Source of the DNA: Saccoglossus kowalevskii
Taxonomy: Eukaryota; Hemichordata; Enteropneusta; Harrimaniidae
DNA length: 20,501 nt
Assembly (NCBI RefSeq): GCF_000003605.2
Contig: NW_003143801.1
Span: 62,845-83,345, forward strand
Direction of reading: 5' to 3'
Below, in pieces: positions 8,201-16,599 of this stretch (the first letter of the stretch is position 1; every line of letters begins with the position of its first letter). Below the pieces are notes generated by a model. It was not told the origin of the DNA. It ran no database searches and saw nothing but the letters and a program-made list of their open reading frames with translations. The position numbers were made by a program, and so were the translations under genes.

Positions 8201-9993
8201 ATCTTAGCTGTTCTATTAGGATCATACAAAATTTTTATAACTTTTTCTTCTAAGGGGGCACCTTCTGTGGGGCCAGTACGCTTAAACCACATCATACGGT
8301 AGCACTGTTTGCGTCCACCTCCACGTCCATGTGTTCTTATTCTGCCTATAATTACAAAAAAAAAATTATATGCATTGGGACAATGTCAATGTGTTTTGAC
8401 ACTTTTTTCGCAACACTGTTTGTACAATCAACTGTTTTCTTATAGTACAATCAACACTTGGTACCATGACATTTGCACACCCGATTAATTTTATTAAAAA
8501 AGTAATTATTAAATATTGTCAATAATAATTAATTACCCGGTAATCTAAAGTAATTTTAGTATAATTTTAAATCACATGCTAACTATTTATGCAACACGTA
8601 CCAGCGACAATTTCAACAAACATAATTTTCCTTACCCATGACATAAACATAACTACAGGCATGTAGCATGGGGAAAAAATGATTTAAAGCAATGTACAGT
8701 GGAATACTTTATTTTCGTTTGGAATTTATTTTTGCTGAACCGATGCTTCAGTGAAAATAAAATCCAGCGAATATACTTTTTCAGCGAAAATTAATTCCAG
8801 CTAAAATAAAGTATTTCACAGTATATAGAACAAAACACTCAAAATGGATAGAATTAGAAACCAGCCCGAATGATTTTGGCACCATGATGAATGGTTGAAA
8901 GTTCATCACTACCATATATGGATGCCATCAATGATTGATAGCTTTAATTCACATCTTTGATTGGATGACCCTATAAAGTACAAACTTGCTAGGTTGACGT
9001 TGCTCTCAGTTGCATATCTTGAATTTCCTCCAATTGTGTTATTCTAGCAATAAACATGCATTAGGTATATAATTTTTTGAAAAAACAAGAGTACATGTAC
9101 CTAGTTTGGGAAGTCAGTGCTGATTTTTGGCAAATTTGCATACTTTCCACAAAAGCTCCATCGAAAGGACACTGTTGTTGTGAGAATGTAATTCTCACTA
9201 AATCTGCTGATGCCGAATTGTATCATACTAATTAGTGCTCTTGAAAAAACAAATACTTTTTACTACCTTGTTAATTTTTATGTTAATTATTTGTTTTTGC
9301 AGTACCAAAAGATTGCCCAGGTGCTATAACAAAACCATCTTTTATGGTGGGCAATGTTTCAGATAAATTTGTTACTTATTAGGTTATTTACAGTTGCAAT
9401 TTCATTGGCCGAAACTACCAAATTTGATCACTCATGGTTTATATACCGTAACCATCACATGATCACTATTTAACTAGTACATACACCACATGTCTAGAGA
9501 CATGGTACAGGTAATACATAAGTTATCAATACTGTCTTATCGCCTCGTCTTATTTTGGTGTTTTCTAATTTCAAGCACTTATAGAATTTATAACACAGTT
9601 TATCCAGAAACAACTAGCAATGCAGTGCCCATGGCATGTGAATATTGCAATCAGCAAATACAAGAAACAATCACATAGCATTTTTTGAGTACATGCATGG
9701 CAAATGTTTCTACAATTAACACATAAAAGACACACTATTCTGTCTTCAGTTATATTACGACAGTAGGCTTCTTCTTGTATCATACCTGTGTGGTCTCTTC
9801 CACCAGTTTTGTTGAATCCAATTGGTTTCACAGTATACTTATCAGGATTCCTGAATTTGTTAACTCCTCCAAGAATAGATGAGGTGTGAAACCATGATGT
9901 TATCATGCCATTTCTAATAACTTGTTGATATATCTGGGGATTGCCACAGATAGTAAGTTCATGAAAAATGTTAGTCAAAGTCCTCAGTGCCAT
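5219..9993 (-). CDS. MRPL2: Mitochondrial ribosomal protein L2 (uL2m), complete, 286 aa
   Basis: Four coding exons on -: 9986 side first, 9786-9993, 8097-8345, 5738-5989 and 5219-5370 (208+249+252+152 nt = 287 codons with stop). All three introns are GT-AG and phase 1. The start ATG at 9993 has an in-frame TGA 12 nt upstream. Residues 1 to about 40 are poor in acidic residues and end WFHTSS, consistent with a mitochondrial targeting peptide. The OB-fold half follows ([20 protein letters not shown], about 64-83; [14 protein letters not shown]). The SH3-like half contains [28 protein letters not shown] and [11 protein letters not shown]. The C-terminus has [15 protein letters not shown], nearly identical to human MRPL2. 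The protein is part of the large mitoribosomal subunit near the peptidyl-transferase centre. Length fits the family (human 305). The GGGHKQ motif of human is GGGRKQ here. Confidence 0.95.
5440..5570. repeat. Possible degraded 139-bp monomer
   Basis: In the last MRPL2 intron, TTGGTTGCCAGTTGGCCATA followed by a GACAAAATGAA...GTACATGTGTATACC...TATCAACTTTGAACATAAA stretch resembles GATGGCTGCCAGTCGGCCAT...AAATAAATCA...GTATCC...ACCAAGTTTGAATGAAAA of the array at 4159-4934. The match is weak and made by eye. The rest of this intron (5371-5737) shows nothing else. Confidence 0.35.
6006..6653. repeat. Three tandem copies of a 214-220-bp unit in MRPL2 intron 2
   Basis: GAATGGTGAAAATTAAA starts at 6006, 6226 and 6440, and each copy runs to TATTCTAACTTTT. 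All three share CTGATATARAGGCTTTGTTT, ACCAACCCTAATAATTTT and CAGACAAATATGGTAAGATT. Copy 1 carries a small internal extra (CTTGACTTGACTG against TTGACTG), which explains the 220 against 214 bp spacing. The copies are very similar, so the expansion looks recent. Copy 1 begins only 17 bp from the 3' splice site of MRPL2 exon 3 (5989), so the array forms the presumptive branch-point region of that intron. Confidence 0.93.
6676..7853. mobile_element. About 1.18-kb DNA transposon with long foldback TIRs
   Basis: The left end (6676-6815) and the reverse complement of the right end (7735-7853) align over about 120-140 bp. Shared blocks are TATGCC...TAGACTGG, a TGATTT / CGATTT segment, GCGAAA..GG.GTG, GCGAAAYCACC, CAGACTGG and TTTGCAGC. 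They are diverged, with several indels. Within the right TIR, CAGTCTGGGTGATTT and AAATCGCCCAGACTG are inverted copies of each other, so the TIR is itself a foldback. The interior holds a short open frame at 7120. No transposase is recognised, so the element is probably non-autonomous. I could not settle the target-site duplication. It lies in MRPL2 intron 2, and its interior frame is antisense to MRPL2. Confidence 0.75.
7120..7329 (+). pseudogene. Short open frame inside the 6676-7853 transposon
   Basis: An ATG at 7120 in a reasonable context (GAGTATGG) opens 69 codons. The peptide is basic and Pro/Thr/Lys-rich at first ([18 protein letters not shown]), then has [18 protein letters not shown]. 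The CVICC part resembles the start of a zinc-binding Cys-x2-Cys cluster, but no second half follows in this frame, and the frame ends without a recognised domain. GTAAAG inside it (after CAAGAAG) could be a splice donor. I cannot name the family. It could be a relic of the 5' end of a transposase gene, or a captured host gene start. Confidence 0.35.
8370..9375. repeat. Dispersed repeat family, copy B (in MRPL2 intron 1), with MITE insertion
   Basis: Blocks shared in order with 13880-14640 include TTTGTACAATCA (8420 region), AATTTCAACAAA (about 8609), TGACATAAACATAACT (8639), GGTTGAAAGTTCATC (8893), CTCTTGAAAAAACAA (9238) and GGGCAATGTTTC (9349). They are separated by diverged stretches. The copy is longer than copy C partly because a 125-bp MITE sits inside it. 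Ends are approximate. Near the right end, ATTGCCCA (9312) and TGGGCAAT (9348) are inverted copies about 28 bp apart; they correspond to the compact palindrome at 14610 in copy C. Confidence 0.7.
8697..8821. mobile_element. 125-bp MITE with TA target duplication (Tc1/mariner type)
   Basis: The element starts CAGTGGAATACTTTATTTT and ends with the near-perfect inverse AAAATAAAGTATTTCACAG. The inverted arms continue inward (TGGAATTTATTTTTGCTG against CAGCGAAAATTAATTCCA), so almost the whole element folds on itself. It is flanked by TA on both sides (8695-8696, 8822-8823). TA target sites and CAGT ends are typical of Tc1/mariner-derived MITEs; that assignment is from family knowledge, since there is no transposase here. 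It is inserted in the copy of the dispersed repeat in MRPL2 intron 1. Confidence 0.9.
9390..9785. other. Proximal part of MRPL2 intron 1
   Basis: This part holds no further exon. The only structure noticed is a short palindrome, CATGTCT-AG-AGACATG, at 9489-9504. The exon 1 donor (CACACAG|GTATG on -) closes it at 9785. Confidence 0.4.
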
Positions 9994-10025
9994 CGTGTCA
10001 GCTCAACATCTGGGCCACTGGTTAT
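9994..10025 (-). other. MRPL2 5' UTR next to the start codon
   Basis: On the minus strand, CTTGACTCTGTAG at 10026-10038 follows a T-rich tract and would serve as an acceptor. It leaves ATAACCAGTGGCCCAG and the following bases as 32 nt of leader before the MRPL2 ATG. An in-frame TGA in this leader rules out an N-terminal extension through it. Confidence 0.5.
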
Positions 10026-11519
10026 CTACAGAGTCAAGTAAAAACAAGCAATGTTTATAAAATAACAACTGTATAAACCTACATTTAACCATTCAAACCA
10101 TCAAACCCGGCCTGGAGCACAGGGCTTGATCCTTGGTTAGCTTTTGTGATAGGAATGACAATCCAACATATACGTGTCATATTTGCTGTAGTACATCACA
10201 GATCTGGAAACGGACTTTTCAAACAGAGCGTGTCATGAATACCCACATGTATTACTTCATTGGAGCTTTTCAGTCATTTCTTGTGAATTCCAATGTCTGA
10301 ACAAAGACATGGCAAAATATTTTAATTTGACAACAGTCATGAATAGGTCTTTCACTATTTTAGTTTTTGATTTAATACTGGATCATTTGTTTTAATCAAA
10401 TACATATGATGATAACGACCTAACTTAAACACTGTGCTTTTGGTGCCCTGTATTCCCTGTGTTATTTTTATAATAGTGAGCGCAGCGAGAGCGGTCATAG
10501 GCCCCTCATGAAGGGAGCTCTGTAGATGAACATGTATATATACAGAAGAGTATTTAAGGAATCTATATACCCTAAAAGTTTAAAAACGGTGCATTTCCAG
10601 TCAATGGAAATCACCATTTTGTTTGTTTCAAAAATTATGCAAAGCGAAACAACTCATTCATGATAAAACGTCTTCTGAATGCTGTTCTGTGATAAGGCAA
10701 TCGTTTTCTGGCAATGAACTGAAAATAATTTTACTTTCAACAGTTTTTCGAGTCATTGTGATCAGCGGTGAAACACAAATCATGTGTGGCGCCATCTTGA
10801 ATCCCACTCAACTCGCGTGTGAACTAATACCTAGATTTCCACAATTCACATGCTTCAATGTTCTATGCTTATGCCAGTTGGTGTGTCAATAAACTACTTG
10901 GGTAAGGTGCGCTCGATCGCTAGACGTTGCCTGGTTCATAATAATAATAATATTTTATTAGACTTTGAAATGGCGTGGAAAGAGACCTACAAGTCAACAA
11001 CAACAAGAAAAAGAAAAAACAAACTATTACATGTCAATCATTCAGTTTCTTGTTTTGGCGGTGAGAAAGTTCCGAATTTCTTTTGAAGTATTATTTCCCA
11101 AACCCTCATTGATTGCCCATAAAACATCACTGAAGAGAAAATTAAATTTAAAATAAATCCATATTAAACACTGACAATTTGGCCTGAAAATCTGGGTAAC
11201 CTTTAAAATAATTTCTGAAGACATACACAAATTTGATTGTTCTTTTATGCAACTCGAGATACTAACATCAATCAATTCAATGTTATGTTTCGTGTAATAC
11301 GAACATTGATCACCCCCCCCCTCATTAAATGGTTCTCCCTGAACTGACAAGGCTGATTACGATCAAAGCGCAAATGTATTCAGCACATACTTTATACAAT
11401 ATGACGTTGATAATAACTACGGACGTCTAGTAGTCCATGTAATAACTAAACATATATTTACATTTTTCGCTGTGAAATTGAGCACGCCGATTCACATGTA
11501 CAAAACCCACATTTAATAC
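10026..11519 (-). other. Probable MRPL2 leader intron
   Basis: There is no convincing exon on either strand. Recognisable pieces are a hairpin at 10588-10615 (GGTGCATTTCCA and TGGAAATCACC around a 5-nt loop), a GC-richer patch GTGAGCGCAGCGAGAGCGG at about 10478-10496, and a second one, GTGCGCTCGATCGCTAGACG, at about 10907-10926. The two patches could be the ends of an old dispersed element of about 450 bp, but I could not show terminal repeats. A C9-type run lies near 11312-11320. The rest is unremarkable. Confidence 0.4.
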
Positions 11520-11545
11520 CTGTCGTCCGCCATGATGTTGACCTC
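11520..11545 (-). other. Candidate MRPL2 first exon with ATGGCGG and a donor
   Basis: On -, ATGGCGGACGACAG|GTATTA begins at 11533 and ends at a good donor (exon end 11520). Spliced to the acceptor at 10026-10027, it would read ATG GCG GAC GAC AGA TAA, a five-codon upstream ORF (MADDR) ahead of the MRPL2 start. The CATCATGGCGGAC context resembles the YY1/TISU element of short-leader housekeeping promoters. The 5' limit of the exon is unknown. It could instead belong to a different minus-strand transcript, but no other gene is seen there. Confidence 0.45.
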
Positions 11546-11874
11546 TGAACTTTACCCTCGTTCACAATTGTTGACTAAGTTTTAGCCACGTATTGATAAG
11601 TTTAATCCAAATAGTTATATTTGTTTTATTACAGACTAATAATTTATATAATTTAGTTTACTATTGAAGGTGCGTCAAAATCAACCAAACTTAATATAGT
11701 CTACGGATTTTACAAAATTATAGTTTAGGATCGAGGGCCAACGTAGCGTGTTCGTTTGTTGGTTGCTTTCGTTTTGGCTGACCTTCTTGTTTGGCGTTTC
11801 ATTTGTATGCTCTTAACAAGCCTCCAAATACTCAAGCTGTCGTAACCGCAGAGCTAAGACAGATATTGCGAATA
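11534..11874. promoter_or_regulatory. Bidirectional MRPL2 / LSM8 promoter region
   Basis: The 341 bp between the ATGGCGG of the MRPL2 leader exon (-) and the LSM8 start codon (+) separates two head-to-head housekeeping genes, so the promoters of both should lie here. It has no obvious TATA box and carries scattered CpGs near each end (GCGTGTTCG, GTCGTAACCGC). The LSM8 start itself sits in GCGAATAATGGCGTCAG, again a YY1/TISU-like context. That the region works in both directions is inference from gene order. Confidence 0.6.
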
Positions 11875-14800
11875 ATGGCGTCAGCGTTAGAAGGTTATAT
11901 CAACCGTATCCTTTCAATGAATCACTATCTGTTATTTTGGTGAACTAATGTGACAATATTGTTTTCTTCAAGTCGAGATCCGGGTCGAGCTGTATTAGGT
12001 AGATTAGTTAATTATCACCTGTGTGATTATGCATGGATCAGATCTATCCATAAACCTTGGAAAACTGGGACATACAACTCTGGGTATATGGCATATGGGG
12101 CGTTCCAGTTTCTCCAAACCTCCAAACGAATAGAGCAAATCAGAGTGATGATATTACCGCTACTAATAATATACAGATTACAGAAAAATCCGGCGTGGGT
12201 ATTATTTTTGGTGGATTATCTACACACTATTACACACTACACTATTAGTACAATTGAATGGGGAGTGCTGGAGGGTAGGGTTAGGGATGAGGGGTACAAA
12301 AGAAACTCTTTCCACAGATGTAAATCCAAAAGGCAATATAGGCAGAGGTGTTTTTTGTTTTTGTTTAAGTTCTCTTTTATCTGAGAGGTTTTCTCAAATA
12401 CCATCTATATACAGAAAATGGAGGTTTTTACTCAAGAATCGTAGGAGCGATTGTTATACTTTAATAGTTGGATCCAAAAGGTACCATTTCTTTGAAAACC
12501 ATTTGTAGGAGTTGTGTGGATAGAAACTGGAATGATCCATCAGTCAGATAGGGTGTAGTTACACAAAATGAGACAACTTTGTGGTTAGAATATAATCAGA
12601 ATAATTACATTGTATCAAAACTGAATGGCTCAGTCAATTCCATTGAAACGAGTGAAACTGAAAATTGCGAAGGTAACAGTTTTTATTCCACTATGAAAAC
12701 AGGGACAGGAAACAAAAAGGGACAGTTTTCTCTACAAGGAAACAAAACTGTTTCAGTTATATGCATACGTGTATATATACAAGGTTAAAACCCACATTTG
12801 CACACAAGAAGTTGGATTTTCTTTTGTCTCTGCATAGTTGCATGTCCTGTTTTCTAAGGTAAATGATATATCATGGTTACTGTGGCTGTGGCTCTGCGGA
12901 CTGATTAAAATACATACAATCAAAAATAGATTTTTTTACTTATTTGTTGTGCTAGCTGTTACTGTTAAATATATATTTATTCATACAACAACAATCATTG
13001 TAGTGTAGAGTGTGTATGTAGTTACTGTGAATGAAAAATCAACCCAACCAGCAGTATTGCAATATAGCTCACTGTTTTACTAACAAAGTATCATTATTGT
13101 TATCAGGTTACCATTAGAAACTGTTATTTCATTCACAAATAAGAGAAAATATAAATTTGCAATAAGACTGTTGGCGAATTACCTAAATTAAAATTACGCT
13201 AATTAATGCATTGATTCAAATTGCATGTAGTGAGCATTAGGCTAAACAATTCCTTGTTTCTGTAATATTCTGCAAGACTGCCAGGTATCATTTTCTCCCC
13301 CTGCACATTGCCAGCAAACAATTTCAAAATTATTTTTTATCGATTTTATACACTTTTTGAACACCCATGTCAGTTTGAATAAAAAATAATCTCATCGCTA
13401 AATAATCAGATGATTTTTTTTTTTCATACAACCATGTGGGCTTTCATTTAATTATCTATAGAACTGACTAAATCTTGTGGATTCACTTTAATTTAAGCTG
13501 TTTTTGATTGCATTTTTGGGGCACAAATTAAACAAATAAAATTTAGTTTATCAATGACCTCAATACCTGATAATAAATAAGTGTTTTCCTTGAGCAAGAT
13601 TGAACAGACACAATTTCAGTGGTGACCAGTGATGGGCGAATGATAGTTGGAACCTTGAAGGGATTTGACCAGACAATTAATTTAATACTTGATGAAAGCC
13701 ATGAAAGAGTGTTTAGTTCATCCCAGGGTGTAGAACAAGTTGTATTAGGATTGTATATTATTAGGGGTGATAACATGTAAGTATGCTGGCATACTACTGC
13801 ACTTCAATTTTGTTTCCTGGTTCTTTAATACATGCTTTTGTCTTTGACCATTCTTTGACACATTTTATATTAGTACCGTATTTATTGAAAGATGACCCTG
13901 GGCGATGTTTTGTATAATGGGTTATATTTTGGGAGTCCACCATGCTGATCATTTGGCACTAATTTCTCATTGTTTTGTACAATCATCTATTTTCATGTTC
14001 ATGCCAGGCATCAACACAGATATGTATCACAAAAACGTTAACTCTTCGACTAATCAAAAAAATTATTGAACATATTCTTTTACTGTGTTCAATATAGATT
14101 TACATTTGTATCTTTTTATTTTGTGTGTTGTAACTTTTCATGTAAAACATAGCACAGAAATCACATGTTGTAAAACATGACATCCTTTGATGTATGTGTC
14201 ACCTTACATCTCTAGTGATCCTTGCGTAATGGAGATCACAACAAATCATTCAGCAGCAATTTCAACAAAAACATGAATTTCAATCACTCGTGACATAAAC
14301 ATAACTGCAGGCATTTGGCAGCGAATAAAAGTTTAAAAGCAGATAGAACTAAAAAACATTGCTTTGACAGCTTGAATGACTTTGGCGCCACATTATTTGA
14401 AAGGTTGAAAGTTCATCGCTACATAATTAGTTACATAATTTTGAATTTCTGATTGCGTCTGAATTGTTGTAACAACAAACTTGAATTACATTGTTTTGGG
14501 GGAGTACCTATGTATCCATCTTGGACGATTTGTATCTTATTAATTTGAACTCTTGAAAAAACAATTATCTTCACTATCATAGTATCAAGATATATTAATC
14601 GCCTATGTGTTGAAACATTGCCCATGGGCGATGTTTCAAAGACATTAACTTTTTGCAGTAAAAATGTTTTACAGTTTTCATCTTTAACTTTTACAATCCA
14701 TATATTCAAAATTAGTATGTTGTATAAAAAATTGTGCAGTTGAAGTTTTTCTGGTGTCACTGATTCAAACAAATACAATGTTTTAAGTTGTTTTGTCACT

Positions 14801-14903
14801 TTCTCCTTTCAGAGCCGTAGTTGGTGAAATAGATGATGAAACGGACAATTCTTTAGATCTTGCAAATATAAAAGCTGAACCTCTCAATCCAGTAGTCCAT
14901 TAA
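11875..14903 (+). CDS. LSM8: LSM8, U6 snRNA-associated Sm-like protein, complete, 96 aa
   Basis: Exons are 11875-11905 (31 nt, donor C|GTATCC), 13608-13776 (acceptor GAACAG|AC, donor AT|GTAAGT) and 14813-14903 (TTTCAG|AGCC to TAA); they sum to 97 codons with stop. The product starts MASALEGYIN and continues with VTSDGRMIVGTLKGFDQTIN (Sm1, about 16-35), LILDESHERVFSSSQGVEQV, GLYIIRGDN (Sm2, with the IRGDN RNA-contact motif, about 59-66) and ends IKAEPLNPVVH. Human LSM8 is also 96 aa and nearly identical through the core. LSM8 is the subunit that makes the nuclear LSm2-8 ring, which binds the U-rich 3' end of U6 snRNA for splicing. Position 11 is His here (codon split by intron 1), where the human protein has Arg. 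The exon 1 donor is weak. Confidence 0.95.
11906..13607 (+). other. LSM8 intron 1
   Basis: There is no coding signal on either strand. A near palindrome, ATGGATCAGATCTATCCAT, lies at about 12032-12050. A purine-rich stretch at 12647-12664 reads GAAACGAGTGAAACTGAAAA and contains the IRF-type core GAAACTGAAA. Several GTTTCTG/AAACTG short repeats follow to about 12760. The rest (12800-13600) is AT-rich without recognisable features. Confidence 0.4.
13880..14640. repeat. Dispersed repeat family, copy C (in LSM8 intron 2)
   Basis: This copy matches copy B (8370-9375) in the ordered blocks listed there, and matches copy A at 14144-14183. It lacks the MITE found in copy B. The left part has CTGGGCGATGTTTT near 13899-13912, and the right end has GAAACATTGCCC-AT-GGGCGATGTTTC (14612-14637). 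The GGGCRATGTTT motif thus occurs at both ends, possibly as short terminal inverted repeats. No coding capacity is seen. The exact ends and the family are unknown. Confidence 0.65.
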
Positions 14904-15490
14904 CTGATGGGCAGACATTTTAATATTACTTGAGACTTTATCCTGAATTGTACCTGGACAAGGGATTTCAAACGGATATATTGGCGTTGTGTACTCCGTA
15001 TGCCAATTGGAACATCACGGAACAATCCCATCATGCATTGCCCATAAGCGAGCATGTGATGTATTGCAAGGATTTTATATATCCAAGATGAACTCATTCT
15101 GTGCACTTGAAACATGAAGGAAAATGATTCTCAGTTTATAGTAAGAATGTTTTGAAGGAAAAAATATTATGTGGTGGTTGTTATTCCTTTATTTTTATCA
15201 GTATTTTAACTGAGGAAGAGGTGGTGGATTTACTACGGCTGTGTCACTATCATGTAAGCTGAGGGGTCAATAATACAAATGATTTTTCTAAGAATATTAC
15301 ACATTTCATGTGTTATGGACCCCTTATATCACATGAATTCAGAGTTGGAGTACATTTCTGAAAATGTTATTCCCAATGGAGTTGTTTTAATGAGTGCTAC
15401 AATCATTGTTTAAGATTTATAGAATTTGTATTAAAGAATATTTTGATAAAACTTATCGAAAAAAAAAAAAAAACAGATTTGTCTCTTGTA
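14904..15490 (+). other. LSM8 3' UTR and downstream spacer
   Basis: The first part should be 3' UTR. ATTAAA at 15430-15435 is the clearest poly(A)-type hexamer I noticed, followed by an A15 run at about 15460-15474. No other gene is seen. A more proximal cleavage site is possible. Confidence 0.4.
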
Positions 15491-15499
15491 CTTCTTATT

Positions 15500-15860
15500 A
15501 GTCCCTGTTTGGACGATCCGAAAACAGGAGCTTATGATATCGCCTCTGTATGTATCTGTCTATCTGTCCACACCTGTATCTTAGACATGCCTTGACCAAT
15601 CTTGGTCAAACTTCACACAGACATCATACATCTTTAGATAAATATGCACATTAAATTTTTCGAAATCAAGCATTTCTGTGATTCTGGAACCAGTTAAGCA
15701 GTTTGTTCAGACTTGGTACATATACATACAGTATAGGACCTTGATTCTCGTAGTTTTACTTTGCACACGAGATTCAAAATTATGGCCATTTTGTTTTAAC
15801 CCAGAAATATTGTATTAATAAATGTTGAGACCTATTCTGGTACAATGTTGTGTGTATTCA
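15500..15860. repeat. Probable dispersed repeat (GTATCTGTCTATCTGTCC type)
   Basis: The stretch runs TCCCTGTTTGGACGATCCG, GTATGTATCTGTCTATCTGT, CTTGACCAATCTTGGTCAAA and CTTCACACAGACATCATACAT. It has the look of the abundant invertebrate repeat with a TCTGTCTGTCC core followed by TTGACCGATTTTGGTCAAACTT-type sequence. CTTGACCAATCTTGGTCAAA is itself an imperfect palindrome. Assignment is by recollection only, and the ends are not visible. Confidence 0.4.
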
Positions 15861-16358
15861 TCTGCATATCACTAACTCAAGAACATTGATGAGTTGATGA
15901 TCGTGCACTGGGTTCTTTACTATTGCTCATATAGACCATTTTCGGCCAACATCAAGATCCTACGTTTTAAAAAGTTATTGTGACATCAAAAAATTGCATG
16001 ATATTTGACAAATGTTTTTTGGTGGTATTCCCACGCTTTTTAATGTGCTATACACACTAGATGGTCAATTTTGATGTGAAAAAAATAGTTTGATTTTTGT
16101 AGCTGACATTCAGTCTGTGCATTTCATCCAATAGGCAAAATTTTGTAGTAAACAGAAAATCCCATGTTGCACTAAAATCGTCTAAATACATTGGTAGTAT
16201 TGGGTTTGTTGAATTGTATAAAAGAAGTCATCAATTAACTAATCTATTGCAAATAATAATCTAATTAAAGGTCATTTATTTTTTTAAATTTGCTGAAAAC
16301 AGTTGTGAAAGTGATTATATATAGTCATACCATTTAAAAATATGTTAGTTATAACAAC
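15861..16358. other. Spacer between LSM8 and the Kelch gene
   Basis: AT-rich sequence without a recognisable gene, repeat or RNA. Confidence 0.4.
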
Positions 16359-16362
16359 TTAA

Positions 16363-16486
16363 AGGGCGATGGTTGTCGCGCCCCGTCCTGTTCGATATGG
16401 GACTCGTACAGCGTATACAACGCGTGTAAAATACATTCTTTGTTTACATGAAAATCGAAAACGCGTTGCGCGACGACCACTGCCCT
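16363..16486. mobile_element. 124-bp MITE with TTAA target duplication
   Basis: The left end AGGGCGATGGTTGTCGCGC and right end GCGCGACGACCACTGCCCT are inverted copies with three mismatches over 19 bp. TTAA flanks both sides exactly (16359-16362, 16487-16490). A second inner pair, AACGCGTGT / AAAACGCGTT, adds CpG-rich ends to an AT-rich centre. A TTAA duplication is the mark of the piggyBac and Kolobok superfamilies, and the TIR sequence alone does not decide between them. No transposase is present, so the element is non-autonomous. Confidence 0.88.
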
Positions 16487-16599
16487 TTAAATAGGGCAAA
16501 GTGAATTAATACTAACTAACTGGTATCCCACCAGTGTGGTATTTATAATTTACATTATCTATGGCTTCTTTTCTATAATTGTGGTTTGCCTTCCACGAT

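Noticed and set aside
9571-9785. C-terminal part of the 140-codon minus frame starting at the MRPL2 ATG
   Set aside because: After residue 69 it runs past the CACACAG|GTATG donor into the intron; the true continuation is exon 2 at 8345.
11950-12384. 144-codon + frame in LSM8 intron 1
   Set aside because: No recognisable domain, unlikely composition, no supporting splice structure, and it overlaps other random frames; judged a chance open frame.
14431-14799. 122-codon minus frame in LSM8 intron 2
   Set aside because: It lies in the dispersed repeat and AT-rich intron, antisense to LSM8, and shows no domain.
15500-15860. tRNA-derived SINE
   Set aside because: I looked for A-box and B-box promoter words (TRGYNNARNNG, GGTTCGANNCC) and saw neither.
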